Shown here piece after piece: positions 1 through 6,052 of a stretch of 6,234 nucleotides of DNA. Source of the stretch: an uncultured Collinsella sp. (GTDB lineage Bacteria > Actinomycetota > Coriobacteriia > Coriobacteriales > Coriobacteriaceae); contig URTZ01000116.1 in NCBI GenBank assembly GCA_900550825.1, positions 1-6,234 of the forward strand, read 5' to 3'. The number at the start of each line of letters is the position of its first letter. Position 1 is the first letter of the stretch. The translations under genes were made by a program, and so were the position numbers. The notes below the pieces were generated by a model. It made no database searches. It was not told the DNA's origin and was given only the letters and a program-made list of their open reading frames with translations.

Positions 1-74
1 AACTGCGGGAATGGCCTATTTGCTCAATGTGTTCGGCTGAGATCGGAAATCAACCTTGCAATAAGAGGAGAGCC

Positions 75-2078
75 ATGTCGAAGCAAGCGGTCGTTGGAAT
101 CTTGGCGCATGTCGATGCCGGCAAGACCACGTTGGCCGAGGCCATGCTATTCAACGCGGGCCGCATTCGCAAGCGCGGCCGCGTGGACAATGGCGATTCG
201 CATCTGGATACGAACGAGATTGAGCGCGAGCGCGGTATTACGATCTTCTCGTCGCAGGCTGTGCTCGACCATGGCGATACTCACGTCATGCTCGTGGATG
301 CGCCGGGACATGTCGATTTTTCTGCCGAGGCGGAGCGCACGCTGCGCGCACTCGACTACGCGATTTTGGTTGTGGGCGCCAACGACGGCGTGCAGGGGCA
401 TACCGAAACCCTGTGGCGCCTGCTTGCGCGCTATGACATCCCGACGTTCATCTTTATCAATAAGATCGATCTTGAGAACCCTGGTCGCGATGCGCTGCTG
501 ACGCAGCTCGGCCAGCGTCTTTCCGAGGGCTGTCTGGATGCCGAAGATTTGCTGGCGGGCGGCGCTGTGCAAGAGGATGCTGCGGCGTTGGACGAGGTGG
601 CGCTCGATGAGTTTCTTGAAGCAGGCGAGTTGTCTGCCGAAACGTTGTCGCGGCTCGTCGCGGAGCGCAAGCTGTTCCCCTGCTTTGCCGGCTCGGCGCT
701 CAAAGACCAAGGCGTGGCGGAGTTACTCGACGGTATGTGTGCTTTGATGCGCGAGCGGGCATGGTCCCAGGAGTTCGCCGCACGCGTCTATCGCGTGAGT
801 CGTGGAGACCGTGGTGAGCGCCTTGCCTGGGTTAAGGTGACGGGCGGTGTGCTGCGTGCAAAACAGGTGATTGAGGGGCGCTCCGGTGTCGAGGCATGGG
901 AGCAAAAGATCGATCAGGTCCGTATCTATAACGGCGAGAAGTACGAGCTTGTCCAAGAAGTTGCTGCTGGCGGCATCTGCGCCGTAACGGGCCTTGCGCA
1001 CGTTCACCCGGGTGATGCCTTGGGCGCGGAGCCCGCGGGCGATGCGCCTGTCATAGCGCCGGTTCTCACCTATACGGTGCTGCCGGGCGAGCACGATGTC
1101 CATACGGTGTTCCAAGCGCTGACCGAGCTTGCCGATGAGGACCCCATGCTCGGCGTAAGCTGGAACACGCATCTTGAGCAGATTCATCTGCAGTTGATGG
1201 GTGCGGTGCAGCTCGAGGTCGTGCAGCGCGTGCTAGCCGATCGCTTTGGCCTCGTGGTTGAGTTTGAGCCTGGCGGCATTCTCTATAAGGAGACTATTTC
1301 GCAGCCGGTCGAGGGCGTGGGCCACTTTGAGCCGCTGCGCCACTATGCCGAGGTACATCTGCGTTTGGAGCCGTTACCGGCGGGCTCGGGCGTGCAATTT
1401 GGCACCGTGACCTCGACTGACGAGCTCGACTTGAACTGGCAGCGTCTGGCGCTCACCAACGCCATGGAGCGCAATCACCTGGGCGTGCTGACCGGCTCTC
1501 CCATCACCGATGTGCGCATTACGCTCACGGGCGGCCGCGCGCATGCCAAACACACCGAGGGCGGCGATTTTCGCCAGGCCACGTACCGCGCGATTCGCCA
1601 GGGGCTCATGCAGGCGCGTGAAGCCGGCGCGGCGGTGCTGTTGGAGCCGTGGTATCGCTTTGAGCTCGAGGTGCCGGGGGAGTGCGTGGGTCGTTCGTTG
1701 TCGGATGCCACGCGTATGGGTGCTGAGTACGAGCCGCCGACGATGGCGGGCGACCGGGCGAAGCTTGGGGGCCGCGTGCCGGCATCCGAAGTGCAGGATT
1801 ACGCGCTGGAGGTGGCTGCCTACACGAGCGGTCGCGGACATCTGTACCTAGAGTTTGCCGGCTATGCAGCTTGCCATGATGCCGAGCGCGTCATCGAGAC
1901 GGCCGCCTATGAGCCCGAGGCCGATCTGCCCAACACGCCCGACTCGGTCTTTTGCTCTCACGGCGCTGGCTACACCGTCAAGTGGTACAACGTCCCCGAG
2001 GCAGCCCACGTAAAGGTCGATCCCGCCACCTTTCGCCCCTGGCGGGCAGCAGATGCCGAGTTTTTCGGCCACATGTGA
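75..2078 (+). CDS. Tet(M)/EF-G-like translation factor GTPase
   Basis: A 667-residue GTPase of the ribosomal-protection (Tet(M)/Tet(O)) and elongation factor G superfamily, expected to be cytosolic and to bind the ribosome. GTPase motifs are all present: G1 AHVDAGKT at residues 11-18, the switch I RGIT at 53-56, G3 DAPGH at 75-79 (DTPGH in Tet(M)), G4 NKID at 129-132, and a G5-type GSA at 206-208. Domain II and the EF-G-like domains III-V follow; the late segment LGGRVPASEVQDY matches the Tet(M) domain V region. The domain IV tip that carries YSPVS in Tet(M) is instead AHAKHTEGG (489-497), so tetracycline resistance is not supported. About 50 C-terminal residues extend past the usual Tet(M) end (639 aa). 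Start: ATG 75 has a strong Shine-Dalgarno AAGAGGAG just upstream; the in-frame ATG at 27 would add 16 unconserved residues and has no good ribosome site. The exact cellular role is unknown. Confidence 0.9.
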   Translation: MSKQAVVGILAHVDAGKTTLAEAMLFNAGRIRKRGRVDNGDSHLDTNEIERERGITIFSSQAVLDHGDTHVMLVDAPGHVDFSAEAERTLRALDYAILVVGANDGVQGHTETLWRLLARYDIPTFIFINKIDLENPGRDALLTQLGQRLSEGCLDAEDLLAGGAVQEDAAALDEVALDEFLEAGELSAETLSRLVAERKLFPCFAGSALKDQGVAELLDGMCALMRERAWSQEFAARVYRVSRGDRGERLAWVKVTGGVLRAKQVIEGRSGVEAWEQKIDQVRIYNGEKYELVQEVAAGGICAVTGLAHVHPGDALGAEPAGDAPVIAPVLTYTVLPGEHDVHTVFQALTELADEDPMLGVSWNTHLEQIHLQLMGAVQLEVVQRVLADRFGLVVEFEPGGILYKETISQPVEGVGHFEPLRHYAEVHLRLEPLPAGSGVQFGTVTSTDELDLNWQRLALTNAMERNHLGVLTGSPITDVRITLTGGRAHAKHTEGGDFRQATYRAIRQGLMQAREAGAAVLLEPWYRFELEVPGECVGRSLSDATRMGAEYEPPTMAGDRAKLGGRVPASEVQDYALEVAAYTSGRGHLYLEFAGYAACHDAERVIETAAYEPEADLPNTPDSVFCSHGAGYTVKWYNVPEAAHVKVDPATFRPWRAADAEFFGHM

Positions 2079-2100
2079 CAAAGGGACAGCCCCTTTGTCA
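2076..2100 (+). terminator. Perfect hairpin at the GTPase stop codon; terminator or palindromic repeat
   Basis: A 10-bp perfect stem (TGACAAAGGG at 2076-2085 with CCCTTTGTCA at 2091-2100) encloses the 5-base loop ACAGC. The stem can be extended outward by four pairs (2072-2075 with 2101-2104, one of them G-T). The left arm begins at the TGA stop codon itself. No T-tract follows on the plus strand (the next bases are TATGCTATTGG), so it is a weak fit to a classical intrinsic terminator. It may act as a terminator or a 3'-end stabilising structure for the GTPase transcript, or be one copy of a dispersed palindromic (REP-like) repeat. The structure is seen directly; the role is inferred. Confidence 0.55.
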
Positions 2101-2107
2101 TATGCTA

Positions 2108-2137
2108 TTGGTATAACTCGGTACAAGTTGGTATAAC
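2108..2137 (+). promoter_or_regulatory. Probable sigma-70-type promoter for the ATPase gene
   Basis: TTGGTA at 2108-2113 matches 4 of 6 positions of a -35 box and TATAAC at 2132-2137 matches 5 of 6 of a -10 box, with an 18-bp spacer. Transcription would begin near 2144 and give a leader of roughly 28 bases with the ribosome site AGGAGG at 2161-2166. It lies in the only non-coding gap in front of the ATPase gene and downstream of the hairpin at 2076-2100. Both boxes fall inside the phased repeats described separately, so the match could partly reflect an operator. Confidence 0.45.
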
Positions 2138-2139
2138 TA
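2110..2139 (+). repeat. Three 10-bp tandem repeats phased with the DNA helix
   Basis: Three consecutive units, GGTATAACTC, GGTACAAGTT and GGTATAACTA, share the core GGTAyAAsT with a 10-bp period. The first and third also share an 11-bp exact match, TTGGTATAACT (2108-2118 and 2128-2138), exactly 20 bp apart. A TACC at 2141-2144 makes an imperfect inverted half-site with the last GGTA. Spacing of about one helical turn would place protein-binding sites on one face of the DNA. The units span the probable promoter, so a repressor or activator operator is plausible; no cognate regulator is in the window. Confidence 0.5.
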
Positions 2140-2171
2140 TTACCGGGGTTTGCCAATCCGAGGAGGCCGAC

Positions 2172-3290
2172 ATGAATCCAAATCCCTTTAAGCCCACGGC
2201 TGGCAAGCGGCCTCCGATACTCATCGGCCGCGAGTCGGTCATCGAAGATTTCGAGGAAGGACTCGATAACGGCGCCGGAGCGCCGGGTAGGCTCATGCTC
2301 ATTACGGGAAACCGCGGCTGTGGCAAGACGGTTCTCCTGCGGGAACTGCAACGTCTCGCCAACGAGCGCGGATGGACGGTTGTCTCCGATTCCGCCTCGC
2401 TTGGCTTATGCGACCGCTTGGCCGACGCGCTTCGCTCGAATAAACCCGTTGTGACGTCAATGGAGTTTGGGCCGTCGTTTGGCCGGATGTCGGTCGAGGC
2501 GGCGCGAGCAAAGGGCGAAACGTTGCGAGGGCTGGTCAACGAGCGCCTCAAGAAACTCGGGCCGGGAAAGGGCTTACTGTTTGCGATTGACGAGGCCCAA
2601 TCTGCGTCTATCGAGGAACTGGCGGCTCTTGCCGTTCTCTATCAGCAAGTGCTCGGAGATCAAGATGCCACGGGCTTGTCCGATAGCGACCAGCGCGGTC
2701 TTGCGCTGGTGTTCGCCGGCTTACCCAGTATGGTTGATGACTTGCTCGAAGAGCCGAGCGTGACGTTTTTGCGGCGTGCTCAGCAGCGTACGCTGGGGGC
2801 GATTTCTTTGCCCAAAGTGCGCGATTCGTATATCCAGACGGTCAAAGACGCTGGTCTTTACGTTGATGCGGAGACGGCAGACCTCGCGGCGCGCAAGAGC
2901 ATGGGGCATCCCTATATGGTTCAGCTGGTGGGATATTACATGTGGCGCTCTGCTGTCCGGCGTGACTCGCGGGTCATTGAAGAGCGCGATGTTGAGGCTG
3001 GGCACGCGGATGCCGTCTCCGAGTTCTACGAAGCGGTTGACGCGCCTCTGTATTACGGGCTGCACAGTCCGCAGCGCCTCTTTATCGAGGCCATGGCGGC
3101 TGACGGGGGCAAACCGACTCGCATGGCGGATATCATTGAGCGTTGCGATCGCACCCAAAGCTGGGCGAGCAAATATCGCGCAAGCCTGATTCGCGAGCGC
3201 GTCATCGAGGCTGCCGGATACGGCCTCGTCCGGTTTACCGTGCCCATGCTGGGCGCGTACATTCGCGATCGAGTTATATGGCATGAGTAG
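2172..3290 (+). CDS. AAA+ / archaeal-type ATPase, function unknown
   Basis: A 372-residue P-loop ATPase with no signal peptide or membrane segment. An N-terminal ring-loading motif resembling Orc1/Cdc6-like and STAND ATPases (IGRESVIEDF, about residues 18-27) precedes Walker A GNRGCGKT at 46-53. Walker B is LLFAIDEAQ at 135-143, with the acidic pair D140-E141, and a sensor-1-like strand LVFAGLPS lies near 179-186. The last 75 or so residues (LHSPQRLFIEAMA to VRFTVPMLGAYIR) look like a winged-helix domain, so a DNA-associated role is reasonable. The ribosome site AGGAGG at 2161-2166 lies 5 bases before ATG 2172. The gene is followed immediately by the uvrA-like gene. No transposase is nearby, so a TniB/IstB-type transposition ATPase is not supported. 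The family and ATPase fold are clear; the substrate is not. Confidence 0.87.
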   Translation: MNPNPFKPTAGKRPPILIGRESVIEDFEEGLDNGAGAPGRLMLITGNRGCGKTVLLRELQRLANERGWTVVSDSASLGLCDRLADALRSNKPVVTSMEFGPSFGRMSVEAARAKGETLRGLVNERLKKLGPGKGLLFAIDEAQSASIEELAALAVLYQQVLGDQDATGLSDSDQRGLALVFAGLPSMVDDLLEEPSVTFLRRAQQRTLGAISLPKVRDSYIQTVKDAGLYVDAETADLAARKSMGHPYMVQLVGYYMWRSAVRRDSRVIEERDVEAGHADAVSEFYEAVDAPLYYGLHSPQRLFIEAMAADGGKPTRMADIIERCDRTQSWASKYRASLIRERVIEAAGYGLVRFTVPMLGAYIRDRVIWHE

Positions 3291-3294
3291 GGTG
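3289..3294 (+). promoter_or_regulatory. Ribosome binding site that decides the uvrA-like start
   Basis: AGGGTG at 3289-3294 lies 6 bases before GTG 3301 and overlaps the ATPase stop codon TAG (3288-3290). The earlier ATG at 3283 is preceded by AT-rich sequence with no Shine-Dalgarno match, and the later ATG 3316 has only a weak one. This favours GTG 3301 and suggests translational coupling with the ATPase gene, though the match is modest and ATG 3283 or 3316 cannot be excluded. Confidence 0.45.
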
Positions 3295-3300
3295 ATAAAG

Positions 3301-5796
3301 GTGACGGAACAGAAGATGAACCCGCAGGCTATCGAGGTGCGTGGCGCGCGCGTCCATAACCTCAAAGACATCGATATCGATATTCCGCTGGGAAAGCTCG
3401 TGGGCATTGCCGGCGTGTCGGGTTCGGGCAAGAGTTCGCTGGCGCTGGGAGTTCTTTATGCCGAGGGCTCGCGCCGCTATCTGGAGGCGCTGTCGACCTA
3501 CACGCGCCGCCGGATGACGCAGGCCGCCAGAGCCAGCGTCGATGACGTGCTGTACGTTCCTGCGGCGCTGGCGCTGCACCAGCGCCCGGGCGTGCCCGGC
3601 ATCCGCAGCACGTTCGGCACGGGGACAGAGCTCCTGAACAGTCTGCGGCTCATGTATTCCCGCCTCGCCAGCCACCGCTGCCCCAACGGGCACTACCTGC
3701 CGCCGACGCTGCTGGTCGCCGCGGGCAAGGAGCTGACCTGCCCGGAGTGCGGCGTGCATTTTTACGCACCGAGCGCCGAGGAGCTGGCCTTCAACTCGCA
3801 GGGCGCGTGCCCAAGATGCGGCGGCACGGGCAGTGTGCGCACGGTGGACATGGCGTCCCTGGTGCCGGATGATTCGCTCACGATCGACGAGGGGGCGGTG
3901 GCGCCATGGAACAGCCTCATGTGGTCGCTGATGACGGACGTCTGCCGGGAGATGGGCGTGCGCACGGATGTGCCGTTTCGCGACCTGACGGAGCGGGAGA
4001 AGGACATCGTCTACCATGGCCCGGCGGAGAAAAAGCACATTTTCTACCACGCCAAAAACTCCAATCAGGCGGGAGAGCTGGACTTTACTTATTTTAATGC
4101 CGTCTATACCGTGGAAAATGCGCTTGCCAAGGTCAAGGACGAGAAGGGCATGAAGCGCGTCGAGAAGTTTCTGAAAGAGGACGTGTGCCCGGACTGCCAT
4201 GGCACGCGCCTGTCCGCTGCGGCCCGCGCGCCGAAGCTGCGGGGCATTTCACTGGACGAAGCGTGCACGATGACGCTCTCGGAGCTGTATGACTGGGTGC
4301 AGGGCGTGCCGGACAGCCTGCCGGAGGAGATGCGCCCCATGGCGGGGAGCATCTGCGAGGCTTTTACGGGCACGGCGCGGCGGCTGCTCGACCTGGGGCT
4401 CGGCTACCTGACGCTCGACCGCTCCGCGGCGACGCTCTCGACCGGCGAGCGGCAGCGGATGCAGCTGGCCCGCGCCGTGCGCAACCGCACGACCGGCGTG
4501 CTCTATGTGCTCGATGAGCCGAGCATCGGTCTGCACCCGGCCAACATCGTGGGCCTCACCGGAGTGATGCACGACCTCGTGGCGGACGGAAATTCCGTCA
4601 TTCTCGTCGATCACGACACGCAGATCCTGAAGGAATCCGACTGGATCATTGAGATGGGGCCGGAGGCCGGCGCAAAGGGCGGTCGCGTCATTGCACAGGG
4701 CACGGTGTCCGCAGTCGCGGCAGATCCCGCCTCACAGATCGGACCGTTTTTGTCCGGAGCACCGGAGGCACCCTTGCGCCCGCGCGCCGGAAAAGCGAAC
4801 CTGTTTGCGCACGGAACGATTCGCCTGTCCACGTCGCAGATCCATACGGTCAAGCCGCTGGAGGTCGCCATTCCCAAGGGGCGGCTGACGGTCGTGACCG
4901 GCGTGTCCGGCTCGGGCAAGACGACCATGGTGCTCGAGAGCCTGATCCCCGCGCTGGAGGCCGGTATCCGCGGCAGCGCGCTGCCGCCGCACGTCCGGGC
5001 GGTCAGCGCCGAGGGCATCGCACACGTCAAGCTCATCGACGCGACGCCCATCGGCATCAATGTCCGTTCCACCGTGGCCACCTATGCCGGCGTGCACGAC
5101 GAACTGCGCAAGCTCTATGCCCGGTCGCCGGATGCGAAGGCGCGCGGCTGCAAGGCCGGCGATTTTTCCTACAATACCGGCTCGCTGCGCTGTCCCGGCT
5201 GCGACGGTACGGGCGTGGTGAGCCTGGACGTGCAGTTTCTGCCGGATGTGAGCATCCCCTGTCCGGACTGCCGCGGCTCGCGTTACGCACGCGCGGCTTA
5301 TGATATCCAGCTGACGAACAAGGCGGGACAGTCCGTTTCCCTGCCGGAGCTGATGGACATGGACGTCAACACCGCGCTCCCGTTCTGCGCCGACAGAAAA
5401 ACGGTCAGCCAGAAGCTGCAGGTGCTGCAGCAGCTCGGCCTCGGCTACCTCACGCTCGGTGAGGAGACGCCGAGCCTCTCCGGCGGCGAGGCGCAGCGGC
5501 TGAAGCTGGCCAGCGAGATCGGGCGCATCCAGACGGATTCCGTGTTCGTGTTCGACGAGCCAAGCATCGGCCTGCACCCGCTGGATGTGCGGGTGCTGCT
5601 GGGCGTGTTCCAGGCGCTGCTCGATCGCGGCGCGACCGTCGTCGTCATTGAGCACGATCTCGATGTGATCCGCAGTGCCGACTATGTCATCGACATGGGC
5701 CCCGGCGGAGGTGATGCGGGCGGCCGTATTGTCGCCGCCGGCACGCCGGAGGAGATCCGGCAAGATCCCGGCAGCATCACGGGCAGATATCTTTGA
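3301..5796 (+). CDS. uvrA: UvrA-like ABC ATPase without UvrB-binding domain (class II UvrA)
   Basis: An 831-residue DNA-binding tandem ABC ATPase of the UvrA family (residues numbered from GTG 3301). Cassette 1: Walker A GVSGSGKS 38-45, a variant signature LSTGERQ 379-385, Walker B VLYVLDEP 400-407, H-loop H438. Cassette 2: Walker A GVSGSGKT 534-541, canonical signature LSGGEAQ 726-732, Walker B acidic pair D752-E753, H785. Zinc modules: CPEC 147-150 with CPRC 170-173, and CPGC 631-634 with CPDC 654-657; a further CPDC sits at 296-299. Walker A and the first zinc module are only about 110 residues apart, versus about 220 in E. coli UvrA, and the whole protein is about 110 residues short of the usual 940. 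The missing piece is the UvrB-interaction domain, as in UvrA2-type proteins tied to tolerance of DNA-binding agents. It may therefore work without UvrB. It follows the ATPase by 10 bp. Codon use differs from the two upstream genes. Alternative starts are ATG 3283 (adds 6 residues, overlaps the ATPase gene by 8 bp) and ATG 3316. Confidence 0.92.
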   Translation: MTEQKMNPQAIEVRGARVHNLKDIDIDIPLGKLVGIAGVSGSGKSSLALGVLYAEGSRRYLEALSTYTRRRMTQAARASVDDVLYVPAALALHQRPGVPGIRSTFGTGTELLNSLRLMYSRLASHRCPNGHYLPPTLLVAAGKELTCPECGVHFYAPSAEELAFNSQGACPRCGGTGSVRTVDMASLVPDDSLTIDEGAVAPWNSLMWSLMTDVCREMGVRTDVPFRDLTEREKDIVYHGPAEKKHIFYHAKNSNQAGELDFTYFNAVYTVENALAKVKDEKGMKRVEKFLKEDVCPDCHGTRLSAAARAPKLRGISLDEACTMTLSELYDWVQGVPDSLPEEMRPMAGSICEAFTGTARRLLDLGLGYLTLDRSAATLSTGERQRMQLARAVRNRTTGVLYVLDEPSIGLHPANIVGLTGVMHDLVADGNSVILVDHDTQILKESDWIIEMGPEAGAKGGRVIAQGTVSAVAADPASQIGPFLSGAPEAPLRPRAGKANLFAHGTIRLSTSQIHTVKPLEVAIPKGRLTVVTGVSGSGKTTMVLESLIPALEAGIRGSALPPHVRAVSAEGIAHVKLIDATPIGINVRSTVATYAGVHDELRKLYARSPDAKARGCKAGDFSYNTGSLRCPGCDGTGVVSLDVQFLPDVSIPCPDCRGSRYARAAYDIQLTNKAGQSVSLPELMDMDVNTALPFCADRKTVSQKLQVLQQLGLGYLTLGEETPSLSGGEAQRLKLASEIGRIQTDSVFVFDEPSIGLHPLDVRVLLGVFQALLDRGATVVVIEHDLDVIRSADYVIDMGPGGGDAGGRIVAAGTPEEIRQDPGSITGRYL

Positions 5797-5803
5797 GGGC
5801 AGC

Positions 5804-5839
5804 AAAAAACCGCCGCTTCCGTAATGGAAAGCGGCGGTT
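5804..5839 (-). terminator. Rho-independent terminator shared by converging genes
   Basis: An 11-bp perfect stem pairs AACCGCCGCTT (5808-5818) with AAGCGGCGGTT (5829-5839); two further C-G pairs form inside with one bulged A, leaving the loop GTAAT. The six A residues at 5804-5809 read as six T residues on the minus strand directly after the stem, making a strong terminator for the small-protein and activase operon. On the plus strand the stem is followed only by a loose T-rich stretch (TTCCTATTTGTATTTG), so it would stop uvrA transcription less efficiently. Confidence 0.88.
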
Positions 5840-5854
5840 CCTATTTGTATTTGC

Positions 5855-6025
5855 TCAGAACTTGATGTCGGTGGGCTTGCGGTCGAACATGGTGTTGACC
5901 TGCTTATAGAGCCAGCCCATCAGCTTCTGGTCCAGATTCCAGAAGTACACCACAAACAGCGCACCGACGACGGTGGCGGAAGTGGTGAGCGTCTTTTTCA
6001 GGACTTTTGCAACCACAGGATTCAT
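5855..6025 (-). CDS. Small single-pass membrane protein (56 aa)
   Basis: A 56-residue ORF starts at ATG (6025-6023) and ends with TGA (5857-5855). The predicted protein has a short basic N-terminus with KVLKK at residues 7-11, a hydrophobic stretch about 13-31 (TLTTSATVVGALFVVYFWN) that fits one transmembrane helix, and a polar tail with several lysines ending DRKPTDIKF. A good ribosome site, AAAGGAG, lies 7 bases before the ATG. The gene starts 27 bp after the stop of the dehydratase-activase gene on the same strand and is followed by the strong terminator, so it is probably the last gene of that operon. I do not recognise the family. The start, ribosome site, composition and context make it likely to be a real gene; a role alongside the dehydratase system is only a guess from position. 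Confidence 0.75.
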   Translation of the reverse strand: MNPVVAKVLKKTLTTSATVVGALFVVYFWNLDQKLMGWLYKQVNTMFDRKPTDIKF

Positions 6026-6052
6026 AGTTTGCTCCTTTCCGGCCGGGGTGGC

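Noticed and set aside
27..74. Longer GTPase start at ATG 27, adding 16 residues
   Set aside because: The extra residues do not resemble the family N-terminus, and AAGAGGAG sits immediately upstream of ATG 75, whose product begins like other members (MSKQAVVGILAHVDAGKT).
1..74. Promoter for the GTPase gene
   Set aside because: No pair of -35 and -10 boxes with acceptable spacing could be found in these bases; the promoter may lie further upstream or differ from consensus.
75..2078. Calling the first gene tet(M), a tetracycline resistance gene
   Set aside because: The fold matches, but the YSPVS-type loop is absent and length and C-terminus differ, so only a family-level name is supported.
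2172..3290. Transposition helper ATPase (TniB/IstB-like)
   Set aside because: It shares P-loop motifs, but there is no transposase, integrase or terminal inverted repeat in the window.
3274..4200. A 308-codon minus-strand open frame over the 5' part of uvrA
   Set aside because: Same shadow behaviour; the plus-strand frame carries every UvrA motif, and the antisense product is low-complexity Arg/Ala/His-rich.
4732..5805. A 357-codon open frame on the minus strand antisense to uvrA
   Set aside because: It is a GC-rich shadow of the uvrA-like gene: no recognisable domains, no ribosome site, and a His/Arg/Ala-rich composition.
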